Positions 1 through 5,579 of a DNA stretch of 8,164 nucleotides are shown here, piece by piece. The stretch covers positions 1 through 8,164 of the forward strand of contig CALLYX010000152.1 of assembly GCA_937858775.1 (NCBI GenBank). Direction: 5' to 3'. A program made the position numbers and the translations under genes. Source of the DNA: an uncultured bacterium. Lineage in GTDB: Bacteria > Auribacterota > Tritonobacteria > UBA1439. The notes under the pieces are model-generated. The model did not search any database, was not told the origin of the DNA, and was given only the letters and a program-made list of their open reading frames with translations. The number at the start of each line of letters is the position of its first letter. The stretch's first letter is position 1.

Positions 1-942
1 CTCCGTAAAGGCTCGATCGCACGCGGCGGAGATCGCCGCGAGTTCCTCCGGCGCGAGATCCCACCCGAGCGCCCCGGCGTTCAAGACCGCCTGCGCGGGC
101 GTCCTCGCCCCCACCAGCGCCGCGGTGATCCCCGGCTGCTGCCGGACCCAGTTTATGGCCACGTGCGCGACCGGGCGGCCGCGCCGCCCGGCGATCCCGC
201 GCATTGCCGCCAGGATCCCCGCCGCCCGGCTCCAGTGCGGCTCGCGGTAGAACGGATAGAAGAAGCTGCGGCAATCCGAGCCGGGAAAAGAGGGCGGCTC
301 GGCGTACTTCCCGGTGAGAATACCGCCCCCGAGCGTGCCGTAGCTGATGACGCCGACGGAGCGGTCCCGGCAGAACGGGAGGAGATCCGCCTCGATCCCC
401 CTCTGTAGAATGGAGTACGGGGGTTGAAGCGAGACGACCGGCGCGGCGGCGAGCGCCCGCGCGAGAAGCGCCTTGTCGAAGTTCGAGACCCCGATGGCGC
501 GTATCTTGCCCTCGTCGCGCATCGCGGCCATCTCGGCCATCGTGTCCTCGATCGGCGTGTCCGGGTCCGGCCAGTGACACTGGTAAAGGTCTATCGCCTC
601 CACCCCGAGCCGCCCGAGCGACGCCTCGAGTTCCTTCCGTATCTCCCCCGGCCTCAGGACATGCAGGAATGTCTCCCCCGCGGCGTGGAGGCCGCACTTC
701 GTGGCGATCACCACCCGGTCGCGCCTGCCGCGTATCGCCTTCCCGACGACCTCTTCCGCGCGCCCCTTCCCGTACGCCGGGGCGGTGTCGATCAGGTTCA
801 CGCCGGCGTCGATGGCCGCGTGGATCGCCGCGATCGACTGCCTGTCGTCGGCCTCCCCCCAATGCCCACCCCCCAGCGCCCAGGTGCCGAACCCGATCCG
901 CGACACCTCGATCCCGCTCGTTCCCAGCGTGCGATATCTCAT
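1..942 (-). CDS. Aldo/keto reductase, 3' end cut by window edge
   Basis: Encodes 314 residues with no stop before the window edge; the C-terminal end lies outside, and the family's usual length suggests only a few residues are missing. Aldo/keto reductases are cytosolic TIM-barrel enzymes that reduce carbonyls with NAD(P)H. All four catalytic residues are visible: Asp52 (in NLIDTAPAYG), Tyr57, Lys82 (ATKCG) and His123 (LYQCHWPDPDTP). The N-terminal MRYRTLGTSGIEVSRIGFGT and the late cofactor-phosphate motif LVGARTPAQAVLNAGAL (about 280-297) fit the family, closest in style to the bacterial YajO/IolS-like group. The start is the ATG at 942, preceded by a purine-rich GCAGGAGACGGAGAG ribosome-binding region. 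It is divergent from the DUF89 gene, with its own promoter in the shared gap. The substrate cannot be told from sequence. Confidence 0.95.
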   Translation of the reverse strand, partial: MRYRTLGTSGIEVSRIGFGTWALGGGHWGEADDRQSIAAIHAAIDAGVNLIDTAPAYGKGRAEEVVGKAIRGRRDRVVIATKCGLHAAGETFLHVLRPGEIRKELEASLGRLGVEAIDLYQCHWPDPDTPIEDTMAEMAAMRDEGKIRAIGVSNFDKALLARALAAAPVVSLQPPYSILQRGIEADLLPFCRDRSVGVISYGTLGGGILTGKYAEPPSFPGSDCRSFFYPFYREPHWSRAAGILAAMRGIAGRRGRPVAHVAINWVRQQPGITAALVGARTPAQAVLNAGALGWDLAPEELAAISAACDRAFTE

Positions 943-975
943 CTCTCCGTCTCCTGCGAGGCGACCCCGGGGGCG

Positions 976-1005
976 ACTATAGCACGCCCGCCCCCCCCGC
1001 TTCAA
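976..1005 (-). promoter_or_regulatory. Putative sigma70-type promoter for the aldo/keto reductase
   Basis: On the minus strand a TTGAAG -35 (1005-1000, four of six consensus bases) and a TATAGT -10 (981-976, five of six) are separated by 18 bases. The -10 lies about 34 bases ahead of the ATG at 942, leaving a short leader that still contains the ribosome-binding site. It stands out as AT-rich in a very GC-rich background. Read by eye only. Confidence 0.5.
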
Positions 1006-1040
1006 CCCGGCGCGGCGCGCGCCGGACGCGTAAATCTGTC

Positions 1041-1069
1041 TGGACGGCCCCCCGGCGTGTACTATACTA
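1041..1069 (+). promoter_or_regulatory. Putative sigma70-type promoter for the DUF89 phosphatase
   Basis: A TGGACG -35 (1041-1046, four of six) and a TATACT -10 (1064-1069, five of six) are separated by 17 bases. The start codon at 1158 is about 90 bases downstream. The leader between them is GC-rich, and I recognise no riboswitch in it. It is back to back with the minus-strand promoter at 976-1005. Confidence 0.5.
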
Positions 1070-1157
1070 CGGGCCGAACGCGGGGGGGCCGCCGCCGCCC
1101 ACGCGGCGGGCCGGGCGGCAAGCCGTTCCTCGGCGGGAGCTGGGGGTGGAAGGAGAG

Positions 1158-2036
1158 ATGAAAGGGCACCTCGAATGCCAGCCGTGCCTCCTGAGGCAGG
1201 CCCTCGATGTCGCGCGCCTCGTCAGCGACGACGAGGCGGCGCACGCCCGCGTCCTGCGGCGGGTCCTGCGCGTCCTCGCAAGGACCGACTACCGCCTCCC
1301 GCCGCCGATGATCGCCTACTACGTGTACCGGGCCCTCGCCAAGGCCACACGGTGCGGCGACCCGTACCTACAGGCGAAGGAGCGCAGCAACGGGATGGCG
1401 CTCGAATGCGCCGCCTGGGCGCGGGAGGTGATCGGCCGATCGAGGTCGCCGCTCGACACCGCCCTGAAGCTGGCGGCCGCCGCCAACGTCGTGGATTTCG
1501 GGGTGGGGGTCAGGTTCGACCTGAAGGAGTCGCTGCGGCACGTACTGGAGAAGGGGCTCCGCCTCGACGACAGCGCGGCGTTCAAGGAGGCGCTCGCGCG
1601 CGCGCGGACGCTCCTCTACATCGGGGACAACGCGGGCGAGATCGTCTTCGACAAGCTCCTTATCGAGGCGATCGCCGCGCAATACCCGGCGCTCGCGAGG
1701 GTCTTCGCCGTGCGGGGCGGTCCGGTCATCAACGATATCACCGCCCGGGACGCCGAGCGGGTCAACATGGGGGAGGTCGCCGAGGTGGTCTCCACCGGGT
1801 ACGCCGCCCCCGGCGTCATCCTCAGGCGCTCGTCGAAGAAGTTCCTCCGCGTCTTCGCCGGCGCGGACGTCGTCCTGGCGAAGGGGCAGGGAAACTACGA
1901 GTCGCTCTCGACCACGGGCGGAGAGAAGGTCTTCTACCTCCTGCGCGCGAAGTGCGCGGTGATCGCCCGCGAGCTCGACGTCGAGATCGGCCACTTCGTC
2001 TTCACCCGCGGCGCGCGTGCCGCCCGCGGCGGATGA
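1158..2036 (+). CDS. DUF89/ARMT1-like metal-dependent phosphatase (COG1578 type)
   Basis: Encodes 292 residues, normal for the prokaryotic DUF89 subfamily. The hallmark N-terminus MKGHLECQPCLLRQAL carries the Cys7-x-x-Cys10 pair. The metal and phosphate site is seen in GDNAGEIVFDKLLIE (Asp157, Asn158, Glu161, Asp165), PVINDITARDA (Asp193, Asp198) and AKGQGNYESL (from Lys242). Family members are cytosolic metal-dependent phosphatases proposed to remove damaged or excess phosphorylated metabolites; the physiological substrate here is unknown. The reading frame is open far upstream, to about 669, but that part is antisense to the reductase. The ATG at 1158 is chosen because the conserved ECxPC motif begins at once and AGGAG lies directly before it, with unusually tight spacing of about two bases. 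It appears to be a single-gene unit convergent with the binding-protein gene. Confidence 0.9.
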   Translation: MKGHLECQPCLLRQALDVARLVSDDEAAHARVLRRVLRVLARTDYRLPPPMIAYYVYRALAKATRCGDPYLQAKERSNGMALECAAWAREVIGRSRSPLDTALKLAAAANVVDFGVGVRFDLKESLRHVLEKGLRLDDSAAFKEALARARTLLYIGDNAGEIVFDKLLIEAIAAQYPALARVFAVRGGPVINDITARDAERVNMGEVAEVVSTGYAAPGVILRRSSKKFLRVFAGADVVLAKGQGNYESLSTTGGEKVFYLLRAKCAVIARELDVEIGHFVFTRGARAARGG

Positions 2037-2045
2037 GTCCGCGGG
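2023..2045 (+). terminator. Hairpin over the DUF89 stop codon, possible weak terminator
   Basis: A perfect inverted repeat CCCGCGG (2023-2029) / CCGCGGG (2039-2045) with a nine-base loop spans the TGA at 2034-2036. There is no T-run afterwards, so it is not a classical intrinsic terminator. It could act as an mRNA 3'-end hairpin, or be chance in GC-rich DNA. Confidence 0.25.
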
Positions 2046-2117
2046 AGCCGGGTCGAGGATGCGGCGCGTGGCGGAGTGAAGGCCGGCGCGGCGCCCAAGC
2101 GATGCGGGGCCGCGCCG

Positions 2118-2957
2118 TCACCCGGCGGGGCCCCTGGCCGCGTTCCGGCCCCGCAGGGCCGACCGGAGGGCGGCGAGGTTGCCGCGCATTATCGCCACGT
2201 AGGCGCCGGGCGCGTCCGGGCCGCCCGCGAGGGGGTCGATGACGCAGACGGGCCTGCGCGTCTCGGCCGCGATCATGCGCGCGGAGGCCTCGGGGAGGCG
2301 CGGGCCGGCCAGCACCAGTTGCGCCCCCGTCCGCCTCGCCAGCTCGATCGCCTCCTCCGCCGTGGCCGCCGTCACGACGTCGAGCCCGCCCTCGCGCGCG
2401 AAGCGGGCCGAGGCGCCGTCGAGCGCCACGGCGCGCGCGCCCCGGTACGGATCGAGCGCGCCCCCTATCCTGTCCCGGAGCCGCTCGAGGCGCGCCGCGT
2501 ACCGTTCGGCGTTCAGGGCGTACCTCTCGCGCCGCGCGGGGTCGAGACGCTCGAGGGCCCCGCGAAGGTTCCGCACCTCCCTTACGGCGTCCCCTGCGCT
2601 CATCCAGATCCACGGCAGGCGCTCGTCCTCCTCGCCGCGGCGGGCGATCCCGGCGGCGGTCTCGACGATCGCCAGCCCCGGGAAGCGGATGGCGATCTCG
2701 TCGAGGGACGACTCTATCCCCTCGCCGTGCGCGACCAGTATGTCGGAGTTCGCGAGCTCGGCCGGCGCCGAGGCCGAGTGAAGACGGATATACGACACCT
2801 CGACGCCCGGAGCCCTTCCCGCCACGTTGAGCGCCATCAGATAGACGGGGTAGGAGAGCGTCGCGATGCGGAGCGGACCGTCCCCGGCCGCCCCCGCCGC
2901 CGGGGGAGCGCACGCCAGGGCGATGATCGCCGCGCCGCGGCGGATAGTAGACCTCAT
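2118..2957 (-). CDS. Exported TroA/ZnuA-like ABC solute-binding protein with altered metal site
   Basis: Encodes 279 residues. Residues 1-24 look like a signal peptide (basic MRSTIRR, then a hydrophobic stretch, then AAGAA). Cys16 in ALAC is a weak lipobox candidate. The rest follows the cluster A-I metal-receptor plan: an N-terminal lobe from about 29, NSDILVAHGEGIESSLDEI (70-88), LPWIWMSAGDA (114-124), a long linking helix (about 125-165), DGASARFAREGGLDVV (180-195) and VCVIDPLAGG (to about 245). His60 and Asp241 sit where ligands occur in ZnuA-type proteins. The usual PH-x-W histidine is Trp116 and the third histidine is Asp180. There is no His-rich loop. No permease or ATPase gene is adjacent. 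The start at 2957 has only a weak upstream GAGGG. Its ligand is uncertain: a divalent metal by family, something else by its substitutions. Confidence 0.8.
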   Translation of the reverse strand: MRSTIRRGAAIIALACAPPAAGAAGDGPLRIATLSYPVYLMALNVAGRAPGVEVSYIRLHSASAPAELANSDILVAHGEGIESSLDEIAIRFPGLAIVETAAGIARRGEEDERLPWIWMSAGDAVREVRNLRGALERLDPARRERYALNAERYAARLERLRDRIGGALDPYRGARAVALDGASARFAREGGLDVVTAATAEEAIELARRTGAQLVLAGPRLPEASARMIAAETRRPVCVIDPLAGGPDAPGAYVAIMRGNLAALRSALRGRNAARGPAG

Positions 2958-3019
2958 GGAGAGAGCGCCCTCGCTGTCCGGCGGGCTGGAGGCCGCCTGC
3001 CCCCTTCCGCGACGGCCTC

Positions 3020-3047
3020 TTTATAGCAACTCCTGCGCGCGACGCAA
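3020..3047 (-). promoter_or_regulatory. Putative promoter for the solute-binding protein
   Basis: On the minus strand TATAAA (3025-3020, five of six to the -10 consensus) lies 16 bases downstream of TTGCGT (3047-3042, three of six). The leader to the ATG at 2957 would be about 55 bases. I see no clear Zur, Mur or Fur palindrome around it. Confidence 0.4.
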
Positions 3048-3176
3048 TGAAATTCGGCGATGGAAGCGGGTTGCCGGCTTCCCCGGCCCGCGCCGCCCGC
3101 GGCCCCGGGGGGATCCCCGCCCGCACTATCGGGCGGACGCGCCGCAACGTTCCGCGGTCTGTACGGCGAAAAGCGC

Positions 3177-3204
3177 TTGCAGCGCGGCGAACGCGTGCTA
3201 CAAT
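3177..3204 (+). promoter_or_regulatory. Putative promoter of the cobalamin-riboswitch transcript
   Basis: TTGCAG (3177-3182) and TACAAT (3199-3204, five of six to the -10 consensus) are 16 bases apart. Transcription would begin near 3211, just ahead of the riboswitch aptamer, which is the expected geometry. Confidence 0.5.
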
Positions 3205-3215
3205 GCCCGCGGATC

Positions 3216-3410
3216 TTTGAAGCAGGTGAGGGAAAGCGGTGAAAAACCGCTGCTGCCCCCGCAACTGTAAGTGGCGCGCACACACGCCGCCCGTCACTGG
3301 TTCGGTGTATCGGCAGGGTCGCGGATCGAGGATCGATATCGGACCCAGCGGGTTGCCGTCCCGGGAAGACTGGCGAGCCGGAGAATGCCACGAGCCAGGA
3401 GACCTCAGGG
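3216..3410 (+). promoter_or_regulatory. Cobalamin (B12) riboswitch aptamer
   Basis: The conserved core is present in order. GGGAAAGCGGTG (3230-3241) opens the P3 hairpin GCGGT/ACCGC (3236-3240 with 3246-3250). The signature TGCCCCCGCAACTGTAA follows (to 3270), then AGTG/CACT (3270-3273 with 3295-3298) closing P5, then GGGAAG (3363-3368). The B12 box AGCCAGGAGACCT lies at 3393-3405. AGGT (3224-3227) can pair with ACCT (3402-3405) to close the outer P1 stem. Such aptamers bind adenosyl-, methyl- or aquocobalamin in the nascent mRNA and usually switch expression off when the ligand is plentiful. The outer ends are approximate. It is followed by a terminator and the beta-propeller gene, so that gene is its only visible target. 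Confidence 0.95.
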
Positions 3411-3415
3411 AACGA

Positions 3416-3454
3416 CTTCTTCGGGGCAGGAGAAGACCCGTGGGCGTGCCACGG
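3416..3454 (+). promoter_or_regulatory. Riboswitch expression platform with a hairpin overlapping the terminator arm
   Basis: Two hairpins follow the aptamer. CTTCTTC (3416-3422) pairs with GGAGAAG (3429-3435), including one G-T wobble. CCGTGG (3438-3443) pairs perfectly with CCACGG (3449-3454). The right arm of the second hairpin shares bases 3451-3454 with the left arm of the terminator at 3451-3489, so the two cannot form completely together. It is a candidate antiterminator, or may be only a spacer hairpin; the shared stretch is short. Confidence 0.45.
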
Positions 3455-3489
3455 CCGACATCCCCCCCCGGGGGCGTCGGCCGTTTTTT
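3451..3489 (+). terminator. Intrinsic terminator of the cobalamin riboswitch
   Basis: The stem ACGGCCGAC (3451-3459) pairs perfectly with GTCGGCCGT (3476-3484), the inner C-run and G-run can extend it, and a run of six T follows (3484-3489). This is a textbook rho-independent terminator between the aptamer and the start codon at 3518. It implies control by premature transcription termination, most likely when cobalamin is bound. Confidence 0.9.
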
Positions 3490-3504
3490 GCAGCGGGGGG
3501 CACG

Positions 3505-3512
3505 AAAGGAGG
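3505..3512 (+). promoter_or_regulatory. Strong ribosome-binding site of the B12-regulated gene
   Basis: AAAGGAGG is a near-perfect anti-16S match with five bases to the ATG at 3518. It fixes the start and rules out the out-of-frame ATG at 3513. It is outside the terminator stem, which agrees with transcriptional rather than translational control. Confidence 0.85.
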
Positions 3513-3517
3513 ATGCG

Positions 3518-4882
3518 ATGAGGATCGCGATCTGCGCCGCGGCCGTGGTGGCGGCGGGGTGCGCCGCCGGCGCGTGTGCGGCAGGCATCTCGGTGCCGGG
3601 GGGGTTCTCCGCGTCGGCGACGGGGTGGAACTTCATGGGCGGCTTCGACTACCTCCCGAACGGGGATATCATCGGGATGCACGCTGACCCGCTCCTGGCC
3701 GAGAACTCCTGGATCGGCGTCGCCGACGCGAACGGGGACGGGATCCCGGCGTCCGTGGAGAAGGTGTACGACTTCGGCATGGCGGAGTGGGCGGGATTCG
3801 TGAAGGTGAGCCCGCGCGGAACGACCGCGGTCTTCTGCGAGAGCACGAATTACAAGCTATACGCGATGGACCTGGACAATAATTACTCCGTGCAGGAGAT
3901 CATCCCCGACGGGGGGACGTTCGACGGGGCGTTCGATCTCGCATTCGCCGGCGAGACGTCGTGCTACGTGAGCGCGAATCCTGGATGGTCAAAGACGAAC
4001 GAGATCCTGCACCTCGACATCGTGACGGGAAAAGTGAAGAAGGTAGCATCCATCCCGGACACCTATTCGGGGCCTGTCGACACTGACGACGAGGGGAATC
4101 TCTACTATGTCTCGGGGAAGGCCCACTACCCGGTCGAAAAAGGCGACTTCACGCTCCTCAAATTCGACGCGGCGAAGCTCGCGGAGGCGCTTGAGGACGG
4201 CCGGGTTCTCGCACGGGGCGACGCGACGACCGTCGCGATGGGGCTTGACGGCGGCTACGACGTCGCATGGCACGCCTCTTCAGGGGACCTGTTTGTTTCG
4301 GACTGCAACCACGGCACCATCGTCAGGATTCCGGCGGAGGGGGTTCCGGCGGAGTTCGCCTCCCTCCCGGGCGAGGACGGCGAGGGTTTCAGGGTGGTCG
4401 CCTTCTTCGACGGGGGCAAGGCGTTCGCGCGGGGCGAGAGGAGCGGCTGCACGCTCGCGACCGATTACCTGCCGATCGCGGGGAATCAGGGGCTCGACGT
4501 CTACCGCATCTCTCCCCCGCCCCCGTTTGTGAACGCTGTGGTGAGCTCGAAGCGGCCCGCCGCGGGTTCGCGCCTTGCCCTCACCGTGACGGCGCAGCCG
4601 CAGGGGACACGGTTCGACGGATATATCGTGCTCCTAGGGCCGGGCGGCGCCGCCTACTCCGTGACGGGGAGGGGGCTCGTTCCGGGCGTGGCGCCGTACG
4701 TTTCCGCCGTCCGCGGGCTTGCGACCGTGTTCAAGGAGAGGGTCCTCGACATGACGGTCCCGTCCGGCGCCGCCGAGGGCAAGTGGAAGATCTACGCGGG
4801 ATTGATGCGGGCGGGCGCCAAGCCCGACACGGGCGCCGCCCTCGCCCTGGACGAGTTGGAAGTGGAGGTCGTGGGCAAATAG
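3518..4882 (+). CDS. Exported beta-propeller protein under cobalamin riboswitch control
   Basis: Encodes 454 residues. Residues 1-22 form a signal peptide (MRIAIC, an Ala/Val core, then ACA-AG). Cys15 (AAGC) and Cys20 could be lipid-attachment sites but are poor lipobox matches. Residues about 38-331 contain roughly six repeats of hydrophobic strands, such as FVKVSPRGTTAVF, SGPVDTDDEGNLYYVSG and YDVAWHASSGDLFVSDCN, as in SMP30/NHL- or YncE-like propellers. DANGDGIPASVE (70-81) matches an EF-hand-type calcium loop. A proline linker (332-336) leads to a beta-rich domain (337-454) that I do not recognise. No catalytic motif is evident. Because the only upstream regulator is a cobalamin riboswitch and the next gene converges, this protein probably serves B12 or cobalt acquisition at the cell surface or in the periplasm. 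That role is inferred from regulation, not homology. Several codons end in A or T more often than in its neighbours. Confidence 0.85.
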   Translation: MRIAICAAAVVAAGCAAGACAAGISVPGGFSASATGWNFMGGFDYLPNGDIIGMHADPLLAENSWIGVADANGDGIPASVEKVYDFGMAEWAGFVKVSPRGTTAVFCESTNYKLYAMDLDNNYSVQEIIPDGGTFDGAFDLAFAGETSCYVSANPGWSKTNEILHLDIVTGKVKKVASIPDTYSGPVDTDDEGNLYYVSGKAHYPVEKGDFTLLKFDAAKLAEALEDGRVLARGDATTVAMGLDGGYDVAWHASSGDLFVSDCNHGTIVRIPAEGVPAEFASLPGEDGEGFRVVAFFDGGKAFARGERSGCTLATDYLPIAGNQGLDVYRISPPPPFVNAVVSSKRPAAGSRLALTVTAQPQGTRFDGYIVLLGPGGAAYSVTGRGLVPGVAPYVSAVRGLATVFKERVLDMTVPSGAAEGKWKIYAGLMRAGAKPDTGAALALDELEVEVVGK

Positions 4883-4930
4883 GGGCGCGCTTCCCCCTCC
4901 GGGGCGGATGACACGGGATGCAGGAAGAAG

Positions 4931-4957
4931 GCCCCGCTGGACGCCCGTCAGCGGGGC
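4931..4957 (-). terminator. Hairpin between convergent genes, probable terminator of the NYN gene
   Basis: GCCCCGCTG (4931-4939) and CAGCGGGGC (4949-4957) form a perfect nine-base-pair stem with a nine-base loop. It overlaps the NYN gene's TGA (4950-4948). Read on the minus strand it is followed by CTTCTTCCTG, a modest pyrimidine- and T-rich tail. On the plus strand it lies about 50 bases after the propeller gene's TAG and may also slow that transcript. Confidence 0.5.
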
Positions 4958-5412
4958 TTCTCCCACAGGTCGAGGTAGCGCCGCGTCTCCGCAACGCTTT
5001 CCGACGACGGCTTCGACTCGGGATGAGGCGTGGCGCCGGGCCGGCCGCGGCCCGGAAGCCCCTTCCACGACTTCAGGAACTCCCGCGACCCGACGAGCCT
5101 CGCGCCGTACGAGCGCACGCGGCCGCCGACCGAGCGGTCGTCCGTGATCACGGTGATCGACGACCGGCGCGGCGACTCCTCGACGATCCTGACGATCTGC
5201 TCGTCCGCGCTCGGCGCGTAGCGGACCTTCAAATTCGGAAGGATCCGCCGCATATCCCCCCCCGCGCTGCTGTCCCAGACCATCGTAACGAGGATCCTCT
5301 TCCGGCAGTAGTAGGCCGCCAGCGCCCTCGTGAGCATCTCGCGCTCGCGGTCGCCGGCCCCGCCGTACGCCTTGTACGCCAGGTTGCACCCGTCTATGAC
5401 GATCAGCTCCAC
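4948..5412 (-). CDS. NYN-domain (YacP/Rae1-like, PIN-fold) putative RNase
   Basis: Encodes 154 residues starting with GTG. NYN domains are PIN-like nuclease folds with an acidic metal site. The expected residues are visible: Asp7 and Asn10 in ELIVIDGCNLAYKAYG, Asp47 in TMVWDSSAGGD, Asp70 in SADEQIVRI, and Asp91/Asp92 in ITDDRSVGGRV, followed by the typical YGARLVGSREFLKSW. The B. subtilis member YacP (Rae1) is a ribosome-dependent mRNA endonuclease; whether this protein shares that role is unknown. The frame is open upstream to 5586, but GTG at 5412 is preferred. The conserved first strand begins there, GGGAGGGG lies about five bases before it, and a good -10 at 5440-5435 would put the transcript start downstream of any earlier start. 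The C-terminal tail (about 118-154) is Pro/Ser-rich. It is divergent from enolase. Confidence 0.85.
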   Translation of the reverse strand: MELIVIDGCNLAYKAYGGAGDREREMLTRALAAYYCRKRILVTMVWDSSAGGDMRRILPNLKVRYAPSADEQIVRIVEESPRRSSITVITDDRSVGGRVRSYGARLVGSREFLKSWKGLPGRGRPGATPHPESKPSSESVAETRRYLDLWEKPR

Positions 5413-5434
5413 CGCCGCCCCTCCCGCTCCGGAC

Positions 5435-5440
5435 AGTATA
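5435..5440 (-). promoter_or_regulatory. Putative -10 element for the NYN gene
   Basis: On the minus strand TATACT (5440-5435, five of six to consensus) lies 22 bases ahead of the GTG at 5412, which gives a very short leader. No convincing -35 is seen at 16-18 bases; GTTCTT or TTCTTC is the best available. Confidence 0.4.
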
Positions 5441-5483
5441 ACGCATCGGGCCCGCGGGAAGAACTCCGCCGCGGCCATGGTCC

Positions 5484-5513
5484 TTGCCCGCGACCGTCCG
5501 CGGGCGGTATAAT
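5484..5513 (+). promoter_or_regulatory. Sigma70-type promoter of the enolase operon
   Basis: A TTGCCC -35 (5484-5489, four of six) and a perfect TATAAT -10 (5508-5513) are 18 bases apart. The enolase ATG is at 5580, giving a leader of about 60 bases with no recognised regulatory RNA. This is the strongest promoter match in the window, as expected for a highly expressed glycolytic gene. Confidence 0.65.
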
Positions 5514-5579
5514 GGTTTCCCGGAGGGTGCGGCGCCCCCGCGCGGCCGCTCCCGCAAAATCGGGCGGAAGGGAGAAGAG

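Noticed and set aside
669..1157. N-terminal extension of the DUF89 gene
   Set aside because: The frame is open, but this part is antisense to the aldo/keto reductase and would lie upstream of the likely promoter. The conserved protein begins at 1158.
163..1161. Plus-strand open frames opposite the aldo/keto reductase
   Set aside because: All four catalytic residues and cofactor motifs support the minus-strand gene. The plus-strand translations are low-complexity Arg/Pro/Ala sequences.
1175..2242. Plus-strand open frame of about 355 codons overlapping the DUF89 gene
   Set aside because: It is a +2 shadow of the DUF89 gene, rich in Arg, Gly and Pro, without motifs.
3461..3474. Run of C followed by a run of G as a possible G-quadruplex or slippage site
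   Set aside because: It lies within the terminator loop and inner stem, which explains it sufficiently.
3239..3517. N-terminal extension of the propeller protein through the riboswitch
   Set aside because: The region is a structured regulatory RNA with a terminator. The signal peptide and the AAAGGAGG site place the start at 3518.
2002..3636. Long minus-strand open frame of about 544 codons
   Set aside because: It runs through the binding-protein gene in another frame and through the riboswitch. Its translation is dominated by Arg/Gly/Pro/Ala as expected for a shadow frame in GC-rich DNA, and no family motif is seen.
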